Source: Litorivita pollutaquae (GTDB taxonomy: Bacteria; Pseudomonadota; Alphaproteobacteria; Rhodobacterales; Rhodobacteraceae). Taken from it: 64,000 nucleotides of DNA. Positions 54,443-63,556 of this stretch are shown here, one piece after another. Position 1 is the stretch's first letter, and each line of letters starts with the position of its first letter. The stretch is from NCBI RefSeq assembly GCF_003205515.1, contig NZ_KZ826483.1:248001-312000 (forward strand). The letters run 5' to 3'. Under the pieces are notes generated by a model that saw only the letters and a program-made list of their open reading frames with translations, was not told the origin of the DNA and did no database searches. The position numbers were made by a program, and so were the translations under genes.

Positions 54443-55260
54443 AGGGCAGGGTCGCGGCTTTGATTTTGTCGCTTGCGGTGCATGCGGGGGCGGTGGCCTA
54501 TGTGCCACAGGCCACCGCGCCGGTTTTGGACGGCGGCGTCACCACGGGCGAGGTTGCGCTTGGGCTTGGGTTTGATGATCTGGTCGCGGCCTCCTCGTCG
54601 GCGCAACCTGCGCCCGTGGCACCGATATTGGCGGCGCATCCGCCCGTGGTCGCCGCGACGCAGGCGCATCCGCGCACGAACACTGTTCCGGTGACGGCGG
54701 CGGCTTTGGCCGAGACTGCAGCAAAAGTCCCGCCGGTTGCGGCGCTGCGCCCGCTGGCAAAACCGCAGCAGAAGATCCGTGCGACGACACCGCCGGAGCC
54801 GCCGGTTCAAGCAAAGCCCGCAGCGTCCGCGCCGAAGAAACAGGCGCAGCCCCCGCAAAAGAAAGCGGAAAAAACCGCGCAAAGAGGCAATGCCAAGATC
54901 AACGCCCGCAAAGGTCAAAACAGCGGTGCCGTGACGGGCAAGCAAGCCGAGGCGGCACGGAAGACCGGAAAAAGCAAAGCGAAATCCGCCGGCGACGGGG
55001 CGCTTCGGTCCTATCAAACGGCGGTTTTGCGCAAAATTGCGCGGGTGCCAAAACGCGCGGCCGGCGGGCGCGGCAAAGCGTTGGTCGGGGTGACGATTGC
55101 CGCCTCCGGTTCTATTCACACCGCGCGGATCGTCAAAAGTTCCGGCCATGCGGGGATCGACCGCACGGCCTTGGCACAGATCAAACGTGCAGGGCCGTTC
55201 GGGCCGACACCGAGCGGAAAACCGGTGAAGGTGGTGGTGCGGTTCGACAGTAAAAGTTGA
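54439..55260 (+). CDS. tonB: TonB energy transducer
   Basis: This 273-residue protein has an N-terminal membrane anchor (VAALILSLAVHAGAVAYV, with the SLAVHAG histidine typical of TonB), a Pro/Ala/Lys-rich spacer (residues 55-180, for example ATTPPEPPVQAKPAASAPKK), and a C-terminal TonB domain (AGGRGKALVGVTIAASGSI; SGHAGIDRTALAQIKRA). It reaches through the periplasm to HmuR. The start overlaps the second ExbD gene by 4 bases. It ends the haem uptake operon. Confidence 0.9.
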   Translation: MKGRVAALILSLAVHAGAVAYVPQATAPVLDGGVTTGEVALGLGFDDLVAASSSAQPAPVAPILAAHPPVVAATQAHPRTNTVPVTAAALAETAAKVPPVAALRPLAKPQQKIRATTPPEPPVQAKPAASAPKKQAQPPQKKAEKTAQRGNAKINARKGQNSGAVTGKQAEAARKTGKSKAKSAGDGALRSYQTAVLRKIARVPKRAAGGRGKALVGVTIAASGSIHTARIVKSSGHAGIDRTALAQIKRAGPFGPTPSGKPVKVVVRFDSKS

Positions 55261-55455
55261 TGATTTGATGCAACCCGCGACATCTCAGCGGCAAAGCGGG
55301 CGGCGGTGGCCGCGCCGGATGCGGCAGGTCTTGACGGCGCCTGCGGGTTAGGAAAGAAACGGAGAATGCCTTGGACCGCGCCGGTTTCGGGCGAAAGGCC
55401 GCGCCGGCCACAGTATGGTGCGCGCCATTGGCTTCTGACCCGTTAGGAGAGCCCT

Positions 55456-57750
55456 ATGAAGTTCCGTTTCCCCATCGTGATCATCGACGAAGATTTCCGG
55501 TCTGAAAACTCCTCTGGCTCCGGTATTCGGGCCATGGCCGAGGCCATCGAAAACGAGGGCTTCGAGGTATTAGGCGTCACCAGCTATGGTGATCTGTCGC
55601 AATTTGCGCAGCAGCAATCGCGCGCCAGCGCCTTTGTCCTGTCGATTGACGACGAAGAGTTCACCCCCGGCCCCGATCTTGATCCGGCGGTGGTGAACCT
55701 GCGCAATTTCATCGAGGAAGTGCGATGGAAAAACGAAGAAGTGCCGATCTACGTTTACGGCGAAACCAAGACCAGCCGACATTTGCCCAATGATATCCTG
55801 CGCGAGTTGCACGGGTTTATTCATATGTTCGAGGATACGCCGGAATTTGTGGCGCGCCACATTATCCGCGAGGCCAAGCAATATCTCGAAAGCATACAGC
55901 CGCCGTTTTTCAAAGCGTTGCTCGACTATGCCGAGGACGGATCTTATTCGTGGCATTGCCCGGGTCATTCCGGCGGGGTGGCTTTCTTGAAAAGCCCGAT
56001 CGGGCAAATGTATCACCAGTTTTACGGCGAGAACATGCTGCGTGCGGATGTGTGCAACGCGGTCGAGGAATTGGGCCAACTTTTGGACCACAACGGCGCA
56101 ATTGGCGCCTCTGAACGCAATGCGGCACGGATTTTCAACGCCGACCACTGTTTTTTTGTGACCAACGGCACCTCGACCTCGAATAAGATGGTGTGGCATC
56201 ATACCGTGGCGCCCGGCGACGTGGTGGTTGTGGACCGCAATTGCCACAAATCCATCTTGCATTCGATTATCATGACGGGTGCGATTCCGGTGTTTTTGAA
56301 GCCGACACGCAATCATTATGGTATCATCGGTCCGATCCCGCAGTCCGAGTTCGAGATTGAAGCCATTCGTGCCAAAATCCGCGCCAATCCATTGCTCGCA
56401 GGGGTGGATGCGGATGCGGTGAAACCGCGCATCATGACGCTCACACAATCGACCTATGATGGGGTGTTATATAACACCGAAACCATCAAGGGTCTGTTGG
56501 ATGGCTATGTTGAAAACCTGCATTTCGACGAAGCATGGTTGCCGCATGCGGCCTTCCACCCGTTTTATTCCAGCTTTCATGCCATGGGGCGCAAACGCGA
56601 GCGCACCGCACATTCGGTGACCTATGCCACGCAGTCGATTCACAAACTGTTGGCCGGTATCTCGCAGGCCAGCCATGTGTTGGTGCAAGACAGCCAAAAG
56701 ACCAAACTGGACCGGCATCTGTTCAATGAATCCTACCTGATGCACACCTCGACCAGTCCGCAATATTCGATCATCGCCAGTTGCGATGTCGCCGCGGCGA
56801 TGATGGAGCCACCGGGCGGCACGGCTTTGGTGGAGGAAAGCATCGCTGAGGCGCTCGATTTCCGCCGTTCGATGCGCAAGGTTGATGAAGAATACGGCGC
56901 CAATGATTGGTGGTTCGAAGTGTGGGGGCCGGATGGGGAGCTGGGCGATGAAGGCATCGGAAGCCCCGACGATTGGGTGTTGCAAAAGACCGATGCCGAC
57001 GGTGTGCAGCCCTCGGACGGCGAGGATTCATGGCACGGGTTCGGAGATATGGCCCCGGGCTTCAATATGCTCGACCCGATTAAAGCCACATTGGTTACTC
57101 CGGGGTTGAACCTTGATGGACGGTTCCAACCGTGGGGCATACCGGCGTCGATCGTGTCGAAATACCTTGCCGAACACGGCGTTGTCGTTGAAAAAACAGG
57201 GCTTTACAGCTTTTTCATCCTCTTCACCATCGGCATTACCAAGGGCCGTTGGAACACCCTTGTCGCGGCGCTTCAGCAATTCAAAGACGATTATGACAAG
57301 AACCAACCGTTGTGGCGGACGATGCCGGAATTTTGCGGCAAGCAACCGCGCTATGAGCAAATGGGCCTGCGGGATTTATGTGCGCATGTGCATGCGCTTT
57401 ATGCAAAATATGACGTGGCGATCCTGTCGACGGATATCTATTTGAGTGAGCACACGCCCGCGATGAAACCGTCGGAAGCGTTTTCCCATATCGCGGCCCG
57501 CACCACGCAGCGGGTGCCGATTGACGATCTCGAAGGGCGCATCACCACCAGCCTGGTAACCCCCTATCCGCCGGGCATCCCTTTGCTTGTTCCCGGTGAG
57601 GTGTTTAACAAGAAAATTGTTGAGTATCTTAAGTTTAACCGAGAGTTCGCGCGTGAATGCCCGGGGTTTGAAACCGATATCCACGGGCTGGTGCAAGAGA
57701 TCGCAGCGGACGGGACAATGCATTACTTTGCCGATTGCGTGGCGGCATAA
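55456..57750 (+). CDS. PLP-dependent arginine/lysine/ornithine decarboxylase
   Basis: This 764-residue fold-type I decarboxylase has an N-terminal receiver-like wing domain (MKFRFPIVIIDEDFRSENSS...; residues 1-135), the PLP barrel with WHCPGHSGG, FVTNGTSTSNKMV, LHFDEAWLPHAAFHPFY and TQSIHKLLAGISQASHV (Schiff-base lysine in SIHKLL), and a C-terminal domain. Length is typical of the inducible/constitutive basic amino acid decarboxylases. Substrate (Arg, Lys or Orn) is not clear from what I see. It has GGAG before the ATG and its own 195-bp upstream gap; no antiporter is adjacent, so a polyamine role is as likely as acid resistance. Confidence 0.87.
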   Translation: MKFRFPIVIIDEDFRSENSSGSGIRAMAEAIENEGFEVLGVTSYGDLSQFAQQQSRASAFVLSIDDEEFTPGPDLDPAVVNLRNFIEEVRWKNEEVPIYVYGETKTSRHLPNDILRELHGFIHMFEDTPEFVARHIIREAKQYLESIQPPFFKALLDYAEDGSYSWHCPGHSGGVAFLKSPIGQMYHQFYGENMLRADVCNAVEELGQLLDHNGAIGASERNAARIFNADHCFFVTNGTSTSNKMVWHHTVAPGDVVVVDRNCHKSILHSIIMTGAIPVFLKPTRNHYGIIGPIPQSEFEIEAIRAKIRANPLLAGVDADAVKPRIMTLTQSTYDGVLYNTETIKGLLDGYVENLHFDEAWLPHAAFHPFYSSFHAMGRKRERTAHSVTYATQSIHKLLAGISQASHVLVQDSQKTKLDRHLFNESYLMHTSTSPQYSIIASCDVAAAMMEPPGGTALVEESIAEALDFRRSMRKVDEEYGANDWWFEVWGPDGELGDEGIGSPDDWVLQKTDADGVQPSDGEDSWHGFGDMAPGFNMLDPIKATLVTPGLNLDGRFQPWGIPASIVSKYLAEHGVVVEKTGLYSFFILFTIGITKGRWNTLVAALQQFKDDYDKNQPLWRTMPEFCGKQPRYEQMGLRDLCAHVHALYAKYDVAILSTDIYLSEHTPAMKPSEAFSHIAARTTQRVPIDDLEGRITTSLVTPYPPGIPLLVPGEVFNKKIVEYLKFNREFARECPGFETDIHGLVQEIAADGTMHYFADCVAA

Positions 57751-58204
57751 TCGGGCATCCGGTTCGATCACCTATTGGCGCTCCCCGTGGATGCATCTCG
57801 TCACGGTGGGTAACAGGAGGCGGTGACAGGAAGGGGCCGGTATCGGGCCGGTAAGAGATTTACGGCCCATCTGTTTTTCCGATCGGGCGCGTGGATGGGA
57901 TCTGGGGGCGAAATACCATCTCAGGATAGGTGCCGCCGTTGCCGGCACGGTGGATTGCGGGCCATCAGAACGGGCAAAATCCGTACCGATGAGATGGCCC
58001 TGCTGGATGAGGTGGCCGCGAGGTTCGGGGGGCATATGGCTCCCATCTGCGGCCAATGGTTGAGTGCGGCGCCGTTTGCGCGCCGGAGTAGCGTTGTGAT
58101 AACATGGGCTTCTCTGCGAAAACCGGCGGGGGCCTCTTGCATCCTTTGCAGTTTGGCGTCCTATAGCCGCAAGCCAGATATATACCAGCCGGAGATCCGA
58201 CACG
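57751..58204. other. Gene-free interval before tesB
   Basis: These 454 bp between two plus-strand genes hold no supportable gene. The last 70 bp (58138 onward) are AT-rich with TTGCAT and a TATATA at 58170-58180, a plausible promoter for tesB; no spacing was judged good enough to call boxes. Confidence 0.4.
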
Positions 58205-59107
58205 ATGACGAATACCCCTATCACCCCCACGTCCGAAGAGCTTGTGGATGGGCTGCGCCGCATTTTGAACGTGGAGCGGATTGAAAACGATTTCTATCGT
58301 GGCATCGCCGCCCCGAACGGGCGTGGCCGCTCCTTTGGCGGGCAGGTGATTGCACAGGCTTTGATGGCCGCTGCGGAAACTGTTGAACCCGAACGCAAGG
58401 CGCATTCGCTGCATGCCTATTTTATGCGTCCGGGGGATGCGACAGCGCCGGTCCTCTATCAGGTGGAGCGCGATTATGAAGGCCGCAGCTTTGCCACCCG
58501 CCGGGTGATTGCGGTGCAAAACGGACGTCCGATTTTGAACCTTGCGGCTTCGTTCCATTTTGATGAGGCCGGGCTGTCGCACCAGGACGCAATGCCCGAA
58601 GGCATCCCCGCGCCGGAGGAGCTGGAGAACGAAGAGCAATTGGCCGAGCGTTACACAGGCAAGTTGCCAGAGGTGTTCTTGGATTTTTTGAAGTTCAATC
58701 GCCCGATTGAATTGCGTCCGACGGTCCTGCGCGCGCCTTTTGTGGTCGAACCGCAAGAGGCCAAGCAGGCGGTTTGGTTCCGCGCCAAAGCCTCGATCGG
58801 GGACAATCCCGCAGTGCATCGCGCGGCTTTGGCGTTTGCTTCGGATATGGGGCTTTTGGGCGTGTCGATGTTGCCGCATGGCAAAAGCTATTCGGATGCG
58901 ACGATGCAGGTGGCATCGCTGGATCATGCGATGTGGATTCACGAAGATATCCGCATCGATGATTGGCTTTTGTATGTGATGGATAGCCCTTGGGCGGGCG
59001 GTGCGCGCGGGTTCAATCGCGGCAAGGTGTTCACCCGCGACGGCAAATTGGTTGCGAATGTGGCGCAAGAAGGTTTGATACGCTACCGCGCTGAAAAGCA
59101 AAAGTAA
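58205..59107 (+). CDS. tesB: Acyl-CoA thioesterase II (TesB)
   Basis: This 300-residue double hot-dog thioesterase hydrolyses acyl-CoA to free acid and CoA in the cytosol. It has NGRGRSFGGQVIAQALMAA, HSLHAYFMRPGDATAPVLYQVERDYEGRSFATRRV, MQVASLDHAMWIHEDIR with the conserved aspartate, and the C-terminal GKLVANVAQEGLIR with the catalytic glutamine. Length is that of the family. GGAG precedes the ATG. It stands alone, with the double-TetR gene convergent 111 bp downstream. Confidence 0.92.
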   Translation: MTNTPITPTSEELVDGLRRILNVERIENDFYRGIAAPNGRGRSFGGQVIAQALMAAAETVEPERKAHSLHAYFMRPGDATAPVLYQVERDYEGRSFATRRVIAVQNGRPILNLAASFHFDEAGLSHQDAMPEGIPAPEELENEEQLAERYTGKLPEVFLDFLKFNRPIELRPTVLRAPFVVEPQEAKQAVWFRAKASIGDNPAVHRAALAFASDMGLLGVSMLPHGKSYSDATMQVASLDHAMWIHEDIRIDDWLLYVMDSPWAGGARGFNRGKVFTRDGKLVANVAQEGLIRYRAEKQK

Positions 59108-59218
59108 TCCGGCGCGTTCGGCTCTTGCCTCTTCGGGGCGGCCAAGGGCGCGGGCGGTGCGGCGCGCAGGGTGGGTTTTTCGATCCTGCGGCGATCATGG
59201 TTTTGATCCGGGGCGGCG

Positions 59219-60481
59219 TTACGGTTGCAACAAAGGCGGTTTGCCAAGGATGCCAAAGGTCAGCACCGATCCATAGAGGTGGATGGCGTCTTCGCGGGTG
59301 CGGCGGGCCTTGGCCCACGGCAGAAAATCGATAGCGGCATTCAGCGAGGAAATCAGGCATTGGCTGGCGATCATCGGGTCGATGTGGCGGATGGTTCCTT
59401 CGGCCATGCCATCGACCATCATGCCTGCAAAACGCTGCGCCATACGGTTCGAACGCCGGAGGACGCCGCCGCGCAGGTCGGCAGGCAGTGCTTGCAATGC
59501 CGTGGTGCGCAGCAGTGGAAATTCGGCGTTGAATTGCACCTCCAGAAGGCTCGCGGTGCTGGAGGTGATCCGCGTCCACGCGCTGTCATCGCTGTCCAAT
59601 GCAATCCGTTGTGCCCGGCTGACCCGCGCATAGGAACGGTCGAAACATGCGAGGACCAGATCGTCTTTGCCTTTCAGATGGTGGTAAAAGCTGCCCTTCG
59701 AGACGTTGAGTTCGGCGGCGATCCGTTCCACCGAAGAGCCGCGGTAACCGCGTTCGTTGATCAAATGCGTGGCGGCGCGCAGAAAGGTTTCGCGCGAAAT
59801 CTCTCCGGCCTGTGCGTCACCGCCGTCGATGTCATAGATCGTCGGCGCCCATATCGCCCCCTTTGGGGCAAACCCATGCGCCAAAAGGTCATACATGCGA
59901 GCTTGGACGCGGGGAAAATCGGCGGCGGAATATTGCGGTAGCCATGCAACCGCCCAGCGGATTGCTTCCAGCAGAACCTGCGCCCGCGCGATGTCAAGTG
60001 CCCGCGAGGTCGACCCGTCATCGGGGCGCAACGCGGTTGCCAGATCCGTGACAATCGTGATGCAGTCTTGGATAAGCGTGCTGCGCATCGGTTCTTTGAG
60101 GGCGCGCAGGTCAGAAAGATTGGTCAGCGGTTGCGCTTGATTCAACCGGATGCGGGTGAACAAATCAAAAAACAGCGCCAAGAGTTTGTGCAGGCGGGTA
60201 TCGACCGTGGGCGCATCCGCGGCGGCGCGGATGATTGTGCCATAGCGAAGGATGGCGTGTTGCAATGTTTCGGCGGCGAGTATCTCTTTGCGTTTGAAAT
60301 AGTAGGTCACCGATGTCGTGTTGAGGCCAACCGCATCGGCCACGCCGACAAGGGTCAATCCCTTCAGGCCACGCGCGTTTATCTCGGCGGCGGCGGCTTC
60401 CAATATCCGGGTGCGCTTCTCTTGAAACCGATCCGAAGGAGCGAGCGACGCGGGCGGGATGTTACGGGTGACGCTATCCAT
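59219..60481 (-). CDS. Regulator with two TetR modules in tandem
   Basis: This 420-residue protein carries two complete TetR helix-turn-helix units. The first (RILEAAAAEINARGLKGLTL; VGVADAVGLNTTSVTYYFKRKEIL) starts near residue 25 and is followed by a ligand-domain-like helical part. The second (FLRAATHLINERGYRGSSVE; RIAAELNVSKGSFYHHLKGK) starts near residue 230, with its own C-terminal half. TetR proteins normally have one unit per chain and dimerise, so this chain may act as a built-in dimer. The start is uncertain: ATG 60481 was used, a GTG at 60535 is possible. It is divergent from the molybdenum hydroxylase gene, its likely target. Confidence 0.82.
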   Translation of the reverse strand: MDSVTRNIPPASLAPSDRFQEKRTRILEAAAAEINARGLKGLTLVGVADAVGLNTTSVTYYFKRKEILAAETLQHAILRYGTIIRAAADAPTVDTRLHKLLALFFDLFTRIRLNQAQPLTNLSDLRALKEPMRSTLIQDCITIVTDLATALRPDDGSTSRALDIARAQVLLEAIRWAVAWLPQYSAADFPRVQARMYDLLAHGFAPKGAIWAPTIYDIDGGDAQAGEISRETFLRAATHLINERGYRGSSVERIAAELNVSKGSFYHHLKGKDDLVLACFDRSYARVSRAQRIALDSDDSAWTRITSSTASLLEVQFNAEFPLLRTTALQALPADLRGGVLRRSNRMAQRFAGMMVDGMAEGTIRHIDPMIASQCLISSLNAAIDFLPWAKARRTREDAIHLYGSVLTFGILGKPPLLQP

Positions 60482-60645
60482 AACGGGAGTGATAGCAAGG
60501 CGCGGCGGCGCTGTCACTTTGCTCGCTTGTGTCACATGCGATTGCCGTCTTTACTCTTTGCGGATTCAGCTATTTTACTGCGCAGCAAACGTGATGGAAT
60601 GAGACGCCGCCGCCGTTGAGGTGGGGGGCGCGAGGAGACGGCACA

Positions 60646-62997
60646 ATGATCGATGCAAATCAGCAAGGCGACGCGGGCCGGGGGCCAAAACGGCGCGAGG
60701 ATGTCCGTTTGTTGCGTGGGCAGGGACGCTATACCGATGATTTGACTGCGCAGATGAAGGGGCACGGGCCCGAACCGGGGCAGGCACAGGGCGAATTGGT
60801 CGCGGTGTTCTTGCGTGCGCCCGTCGCGTCGGCACGGATCACGCATCTGGATCCTTCGGCCGCGATGGATGTGGCCGGGGTGCGGGCGGTGCTGACCGGT
60901 GCGGATTTGGTCGCCGATGGTGTCGGTCCTGTGCAGACGCCGATGGAGGTCACAGGGCCGGATGGCACAGTCTACGGTGCCAATCCACGGCCGCTTTTGG
61001 CCACAGATACCGTGCGCCATCTGGGCGAGCCTGTGGCCATTGTTCTGGCCGAGACGCTGCATGCGGCGATGGACGGCGCCGAAGCGGTGGAGGTGGATTA
61101 CGACGATCTGCCGGTGGTCACGGATCCGGTCGCGGCGCTTGATGGGGCGGCGGCGTTGGTACACGACACTTGCCCCGGCAATCTGAGCTTTGAATGGCAA
61201 CGTGGTGATGTCGCCGCCGTCGAGGCATCGCTGACACAGGCGGCGCATGTGGTGCGGCTTAAAACCCATATCAGCCGCGTCACCGCCGTGGCAATGGAGC
61301 CGCGCACCGCCCGCGCCGCGCCTTGGGGGGAAAGCGGCATCGCGATCACGGCCTCGGTGCAAAATATGCCGGTGCTGCGCGGGGCGTTGATCGGTGCCTT
61401 TGGCATGGCCCCCGAAGAGGTCCGCGTGATCGCCCCCGATGTGGGGGGCGCATTCGGGATGAAAGCCGGTCCCCTGCGCGAGGAGATGTTGGTGTTTTGG
61501 GCGGCAAAGAAAATGGGCTGTGCGGTGGCGTGGCGGGCGGACCGGTCCGAAAGTTTTCTGTCGGACGAGGCCGGGCGCGATTGGCATGTCGAGGCGGCTC
61601 TGGGCCTTGATGCGGATGGCAATTTCACCGCGCTCCATGCCGATGTGGTGTTCAATTGCGGCGCTTACGGGTCGTTGCGGTCGATGATCATGGTGACCAA
61701 TATGGGCGGCATTGCGGGGATGTATCGCACCCCTGTGGTCGCGGCGCGGGTGCGCGGGGCGTTGACCCATACGGTGCCCACGGCGCCCTATCGGGGGGCG
61801 GGACGTCCCGAGGCAACGCTCATCATCGAGCAATTGATCGACAAGGCAGCACAAGAGACCGGGCGCGATCCGGTGGACTTGCGGCGGCAAAACCTGATTC
61901 AACCAGAGCAGATGCCATGGGCCTCACCGTTTATCTTTGACTATGACAGTGGTGATTTTCCCGCCGTTCTGGAGGCCGGGTTGGCTCGGGCTGACGTGGG
62001 CGGCTATGCCGCGCGCAGAGCCGCGAGCGAGGCCGCAGGGCGCATTCGCGGTTTCGGTCTGGCGCTATGCGTCGAAACAGCGGGCGGAATTTATGGCAAT
62101 CCGGGGCAGGATTGCGTCGAGGTGGTTTTGGAAGGCGATGGCACATTGCGGTTGGCAATTGGTGCGTTTGATGCCGGTCAGGGGTTGGAAACCGCGCTGA
62201 GTGAATTGGCCGCCGCCGCGTTGCAGGTGTCGAGCGAGCGTATTCGCTTCTTGCAGGGCGATAGCGATGTTTTGGCCGCAGGCAAGGGGATGGGCGGCTC
62301 TTCTGGGTTGATACAGGGCGGGGCTGCGGTGCTCGACGGCGCGGAAAAATTTATTGCGCAGGCGCGCGATCTGGCTGCCGAAGAGATGGAAGTGGCGGCG
62401 CAAGACGTGGTGTATCAAGAGGGCGTGTTCCGGATCGCGGGCACCGATCGTGCGCTGGATTTGTCGGCTTTGGCCTCTATTGCGGCGGCGCGCGGCGTCA
62501 CGTTGATCGGGGCGGGCGGTTTTGCCCCCGAGGCGCCCACTTTTCCCAATGGATGCCACATTTGCGAGGTCGAGTTGGACCCCGATACCGGGCAGATCCG
62601 GTTTGACCGCTATGCGTGCGTCGAGGACATCGGTCGGGTGATGTATCCGGCTATGGCCGAAGGGCAGGTGATGGGCGGCGTGGCGCAGGGCTTGGGGCAG
62701 GTTCTATGCGAAGAGCTGCACTATGACAGGGACGGGCAGTTGCTCAGCGGAAGTTTTATGGATTATGCCATGCCGCGCGCCCGTGATCTGCCGTTTTATC
62801 AATGCGACTTTGCCGCGACCGATACGGCGATGAACCCCCTTTCGGTGAAAGGTGTCGGCGAGGCGGGCACGGTTGGTGCAATGGCGGCGGGGTTTTCAGC
62901 GGTGCGCGATGCCTTGGCCCAATGCGGCGTGACCGAGTTCGAAATGCCGGCCAGCCCGGGCAGAGTGTGGCAGGCTTTGGCCGACGCGCGCGGGTAA
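60646..62997 (+). CDS. Molybdenum hydroxylase large subunit (xanthine dehydrogenase/CoxL-like)
   Basis: This 783-residue protein is the Mo-cofactor subunit of a xanthine oxidase-family dehydrogenase. It has the N-terminal KRREDVRLLRGQGRYTDDL, PDVGGAFGMKAGPLREE (about 266-282), the PYRGAGRPEATLIIEQ loop (about 380-395, the form II pattern, not the AYXCSFR of true CO dehydrogenase), the GQGLETALSELAAAAL cofactor segment and KGVGEAGTVGAM with the catalytic-base glutamate near 738. It probably oxidises an aldehyde or heterocycle. GAGGAG precedes the ATG. No Fe-S or FAD subunit gene flanks it. Confidence 0.87.
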   Translation: MIDANQQGDAGRGPKRREDVRLLRGQGRYTDDLTAQMKGHGPEPGQAQGELVAVFLRAPVASARITHLDPSAAMDVAGVRAVLTGADLVADGVGPVQTPMEVTGPDGTVYGANPRPLLATDTVRHLGEPVAIVLAETLHAAMDGAEAVEVDYDDLPVVTDPVAALDGAAALVHDTCPGNLSFEWQRGDVAAVEASLTQAAHVVRLKTHISRVTAVAMEPRTARAAPWGESGIAITASVQNMPVLRGALIGAFGMAPEEVRVIAPDVGGAFGMKAGPLREEMLVFWAAKKMGCAVAWRADRSESFLSDEAGRDWHVEAALGLDADGNFTALHADVVFNCGAYGSLRSMIMVTNMGGIAGMYRTPVVAARVRGALTHTVPTAPYRGAGRPEATLIIEQLIDKAAQETGRDPVDLRRQNLIQPEQMPWASPFIFDYDSGDFPAVLEAGLARADVGGYAARRAASEAAGRIRGFGLALCVETAGGIYGNPGQDCVEVVLEGDGTLRLAIGAFDAGQGLETALSELAAAALQVSSERIRFLQGDSDVLAAGKGMGGSSGLIQGGAAVLDGAEKFIAQARDLAAEEMEVAAQDVVYQEGVFRIAGTDRALDLSALASIAAARGVTLIGAGGFAPEAPTFPNGCHICEVELDPDTGQIRFDRYACVEDIGRVMYPAMAEGQVMGGVAQGLGQVLCEELHYDRDGQLLSGSFMDYAMPRARDLPFYQCDFAATDTAMNPLSVKGVGEAGTVGAMAAGFSAVRDALAQCGVTEFEMPASPGRVWQALADARG

Positions 62998-63337
62998 ATA
63001 TGGCCTGCTGCGGGCTGCGCGAATTGGCATGATTTTGGCCTATCGCGGCCCTATGCGCCAAGATGCGGCGCGAGACAAAGCATCCCGCGCCGGTTGGCCC
63101 GATTCCACCGGCGGCCTAGGGGAAAAGCGCACAGAAACGCACGCGCCCGGCATGTTCGGTCTCTAACCACGGCATACCGGGGTTTCGATGGTCGGATTTC
63201 GGGCGCTGCTTTCGGGGGGGTGGCCGCAGCGTCGGCTGCGCGTCGGGCTGCGCGGCGCAATGGGCTTTTGTGGCCGATGCTGAAGTGCGCGCGCGCCGCC
63301 ACCGATGTGGGGCTATAGTTCCGACGCGCGGCAGTTG

Positions 63338-63354
63338 CGCCAAGGCGCTTGGCG
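63338..63354. repeat. Hairpin in the right-end gap
   Basis: CGCCAAG-GCG-CTTGGCG is a perfect 7-bp stem with a 3-nt loop, 340 bp downstream of the molybdenum hydroxylase gene. It may be part of its transcript end. Confidence 0.3.
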
Positions 63355-63538
63355 GCCCAGGAAATCCGGCAGTTTCTATCAATGTGCGCCTCACCATCAC
63401 CCGTTCCATGTCGCACATGATGCGGTTTTTGCTGAGGGGCGCGGCCATGATGCTCGCAGCATTGCGGCGGTTTTCTGTCCTCTTGCTCTGCGGGCCATGT
63501 TGGCCAGGTTTTCCACGTGCTTGATCGGTATTCGCTAT

Positions 63539-63556
63539 GTCAATAAGCCTATTGAC
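63539..63556. promoter_or_regulatory. 18-bp dyad in the right-end gap
   Basis: GTCAATA-AGCC-TATTGAC is a perfect dyad in an AT-rich island inside GC-rich sequence. Size and symmetry fit a TetR- or MarR-type operator, possibly for a gene beyond the window edge. Confidence 0.4.

Noticed and set aside
60646-62997. True (form I) carbon monoxide dehydrogenase CoxL
   Set aside because: The active-site loop reads PYRGAGR, not the Cys-bearing AYXCSFR, and no coxM or coxS lies next to it.
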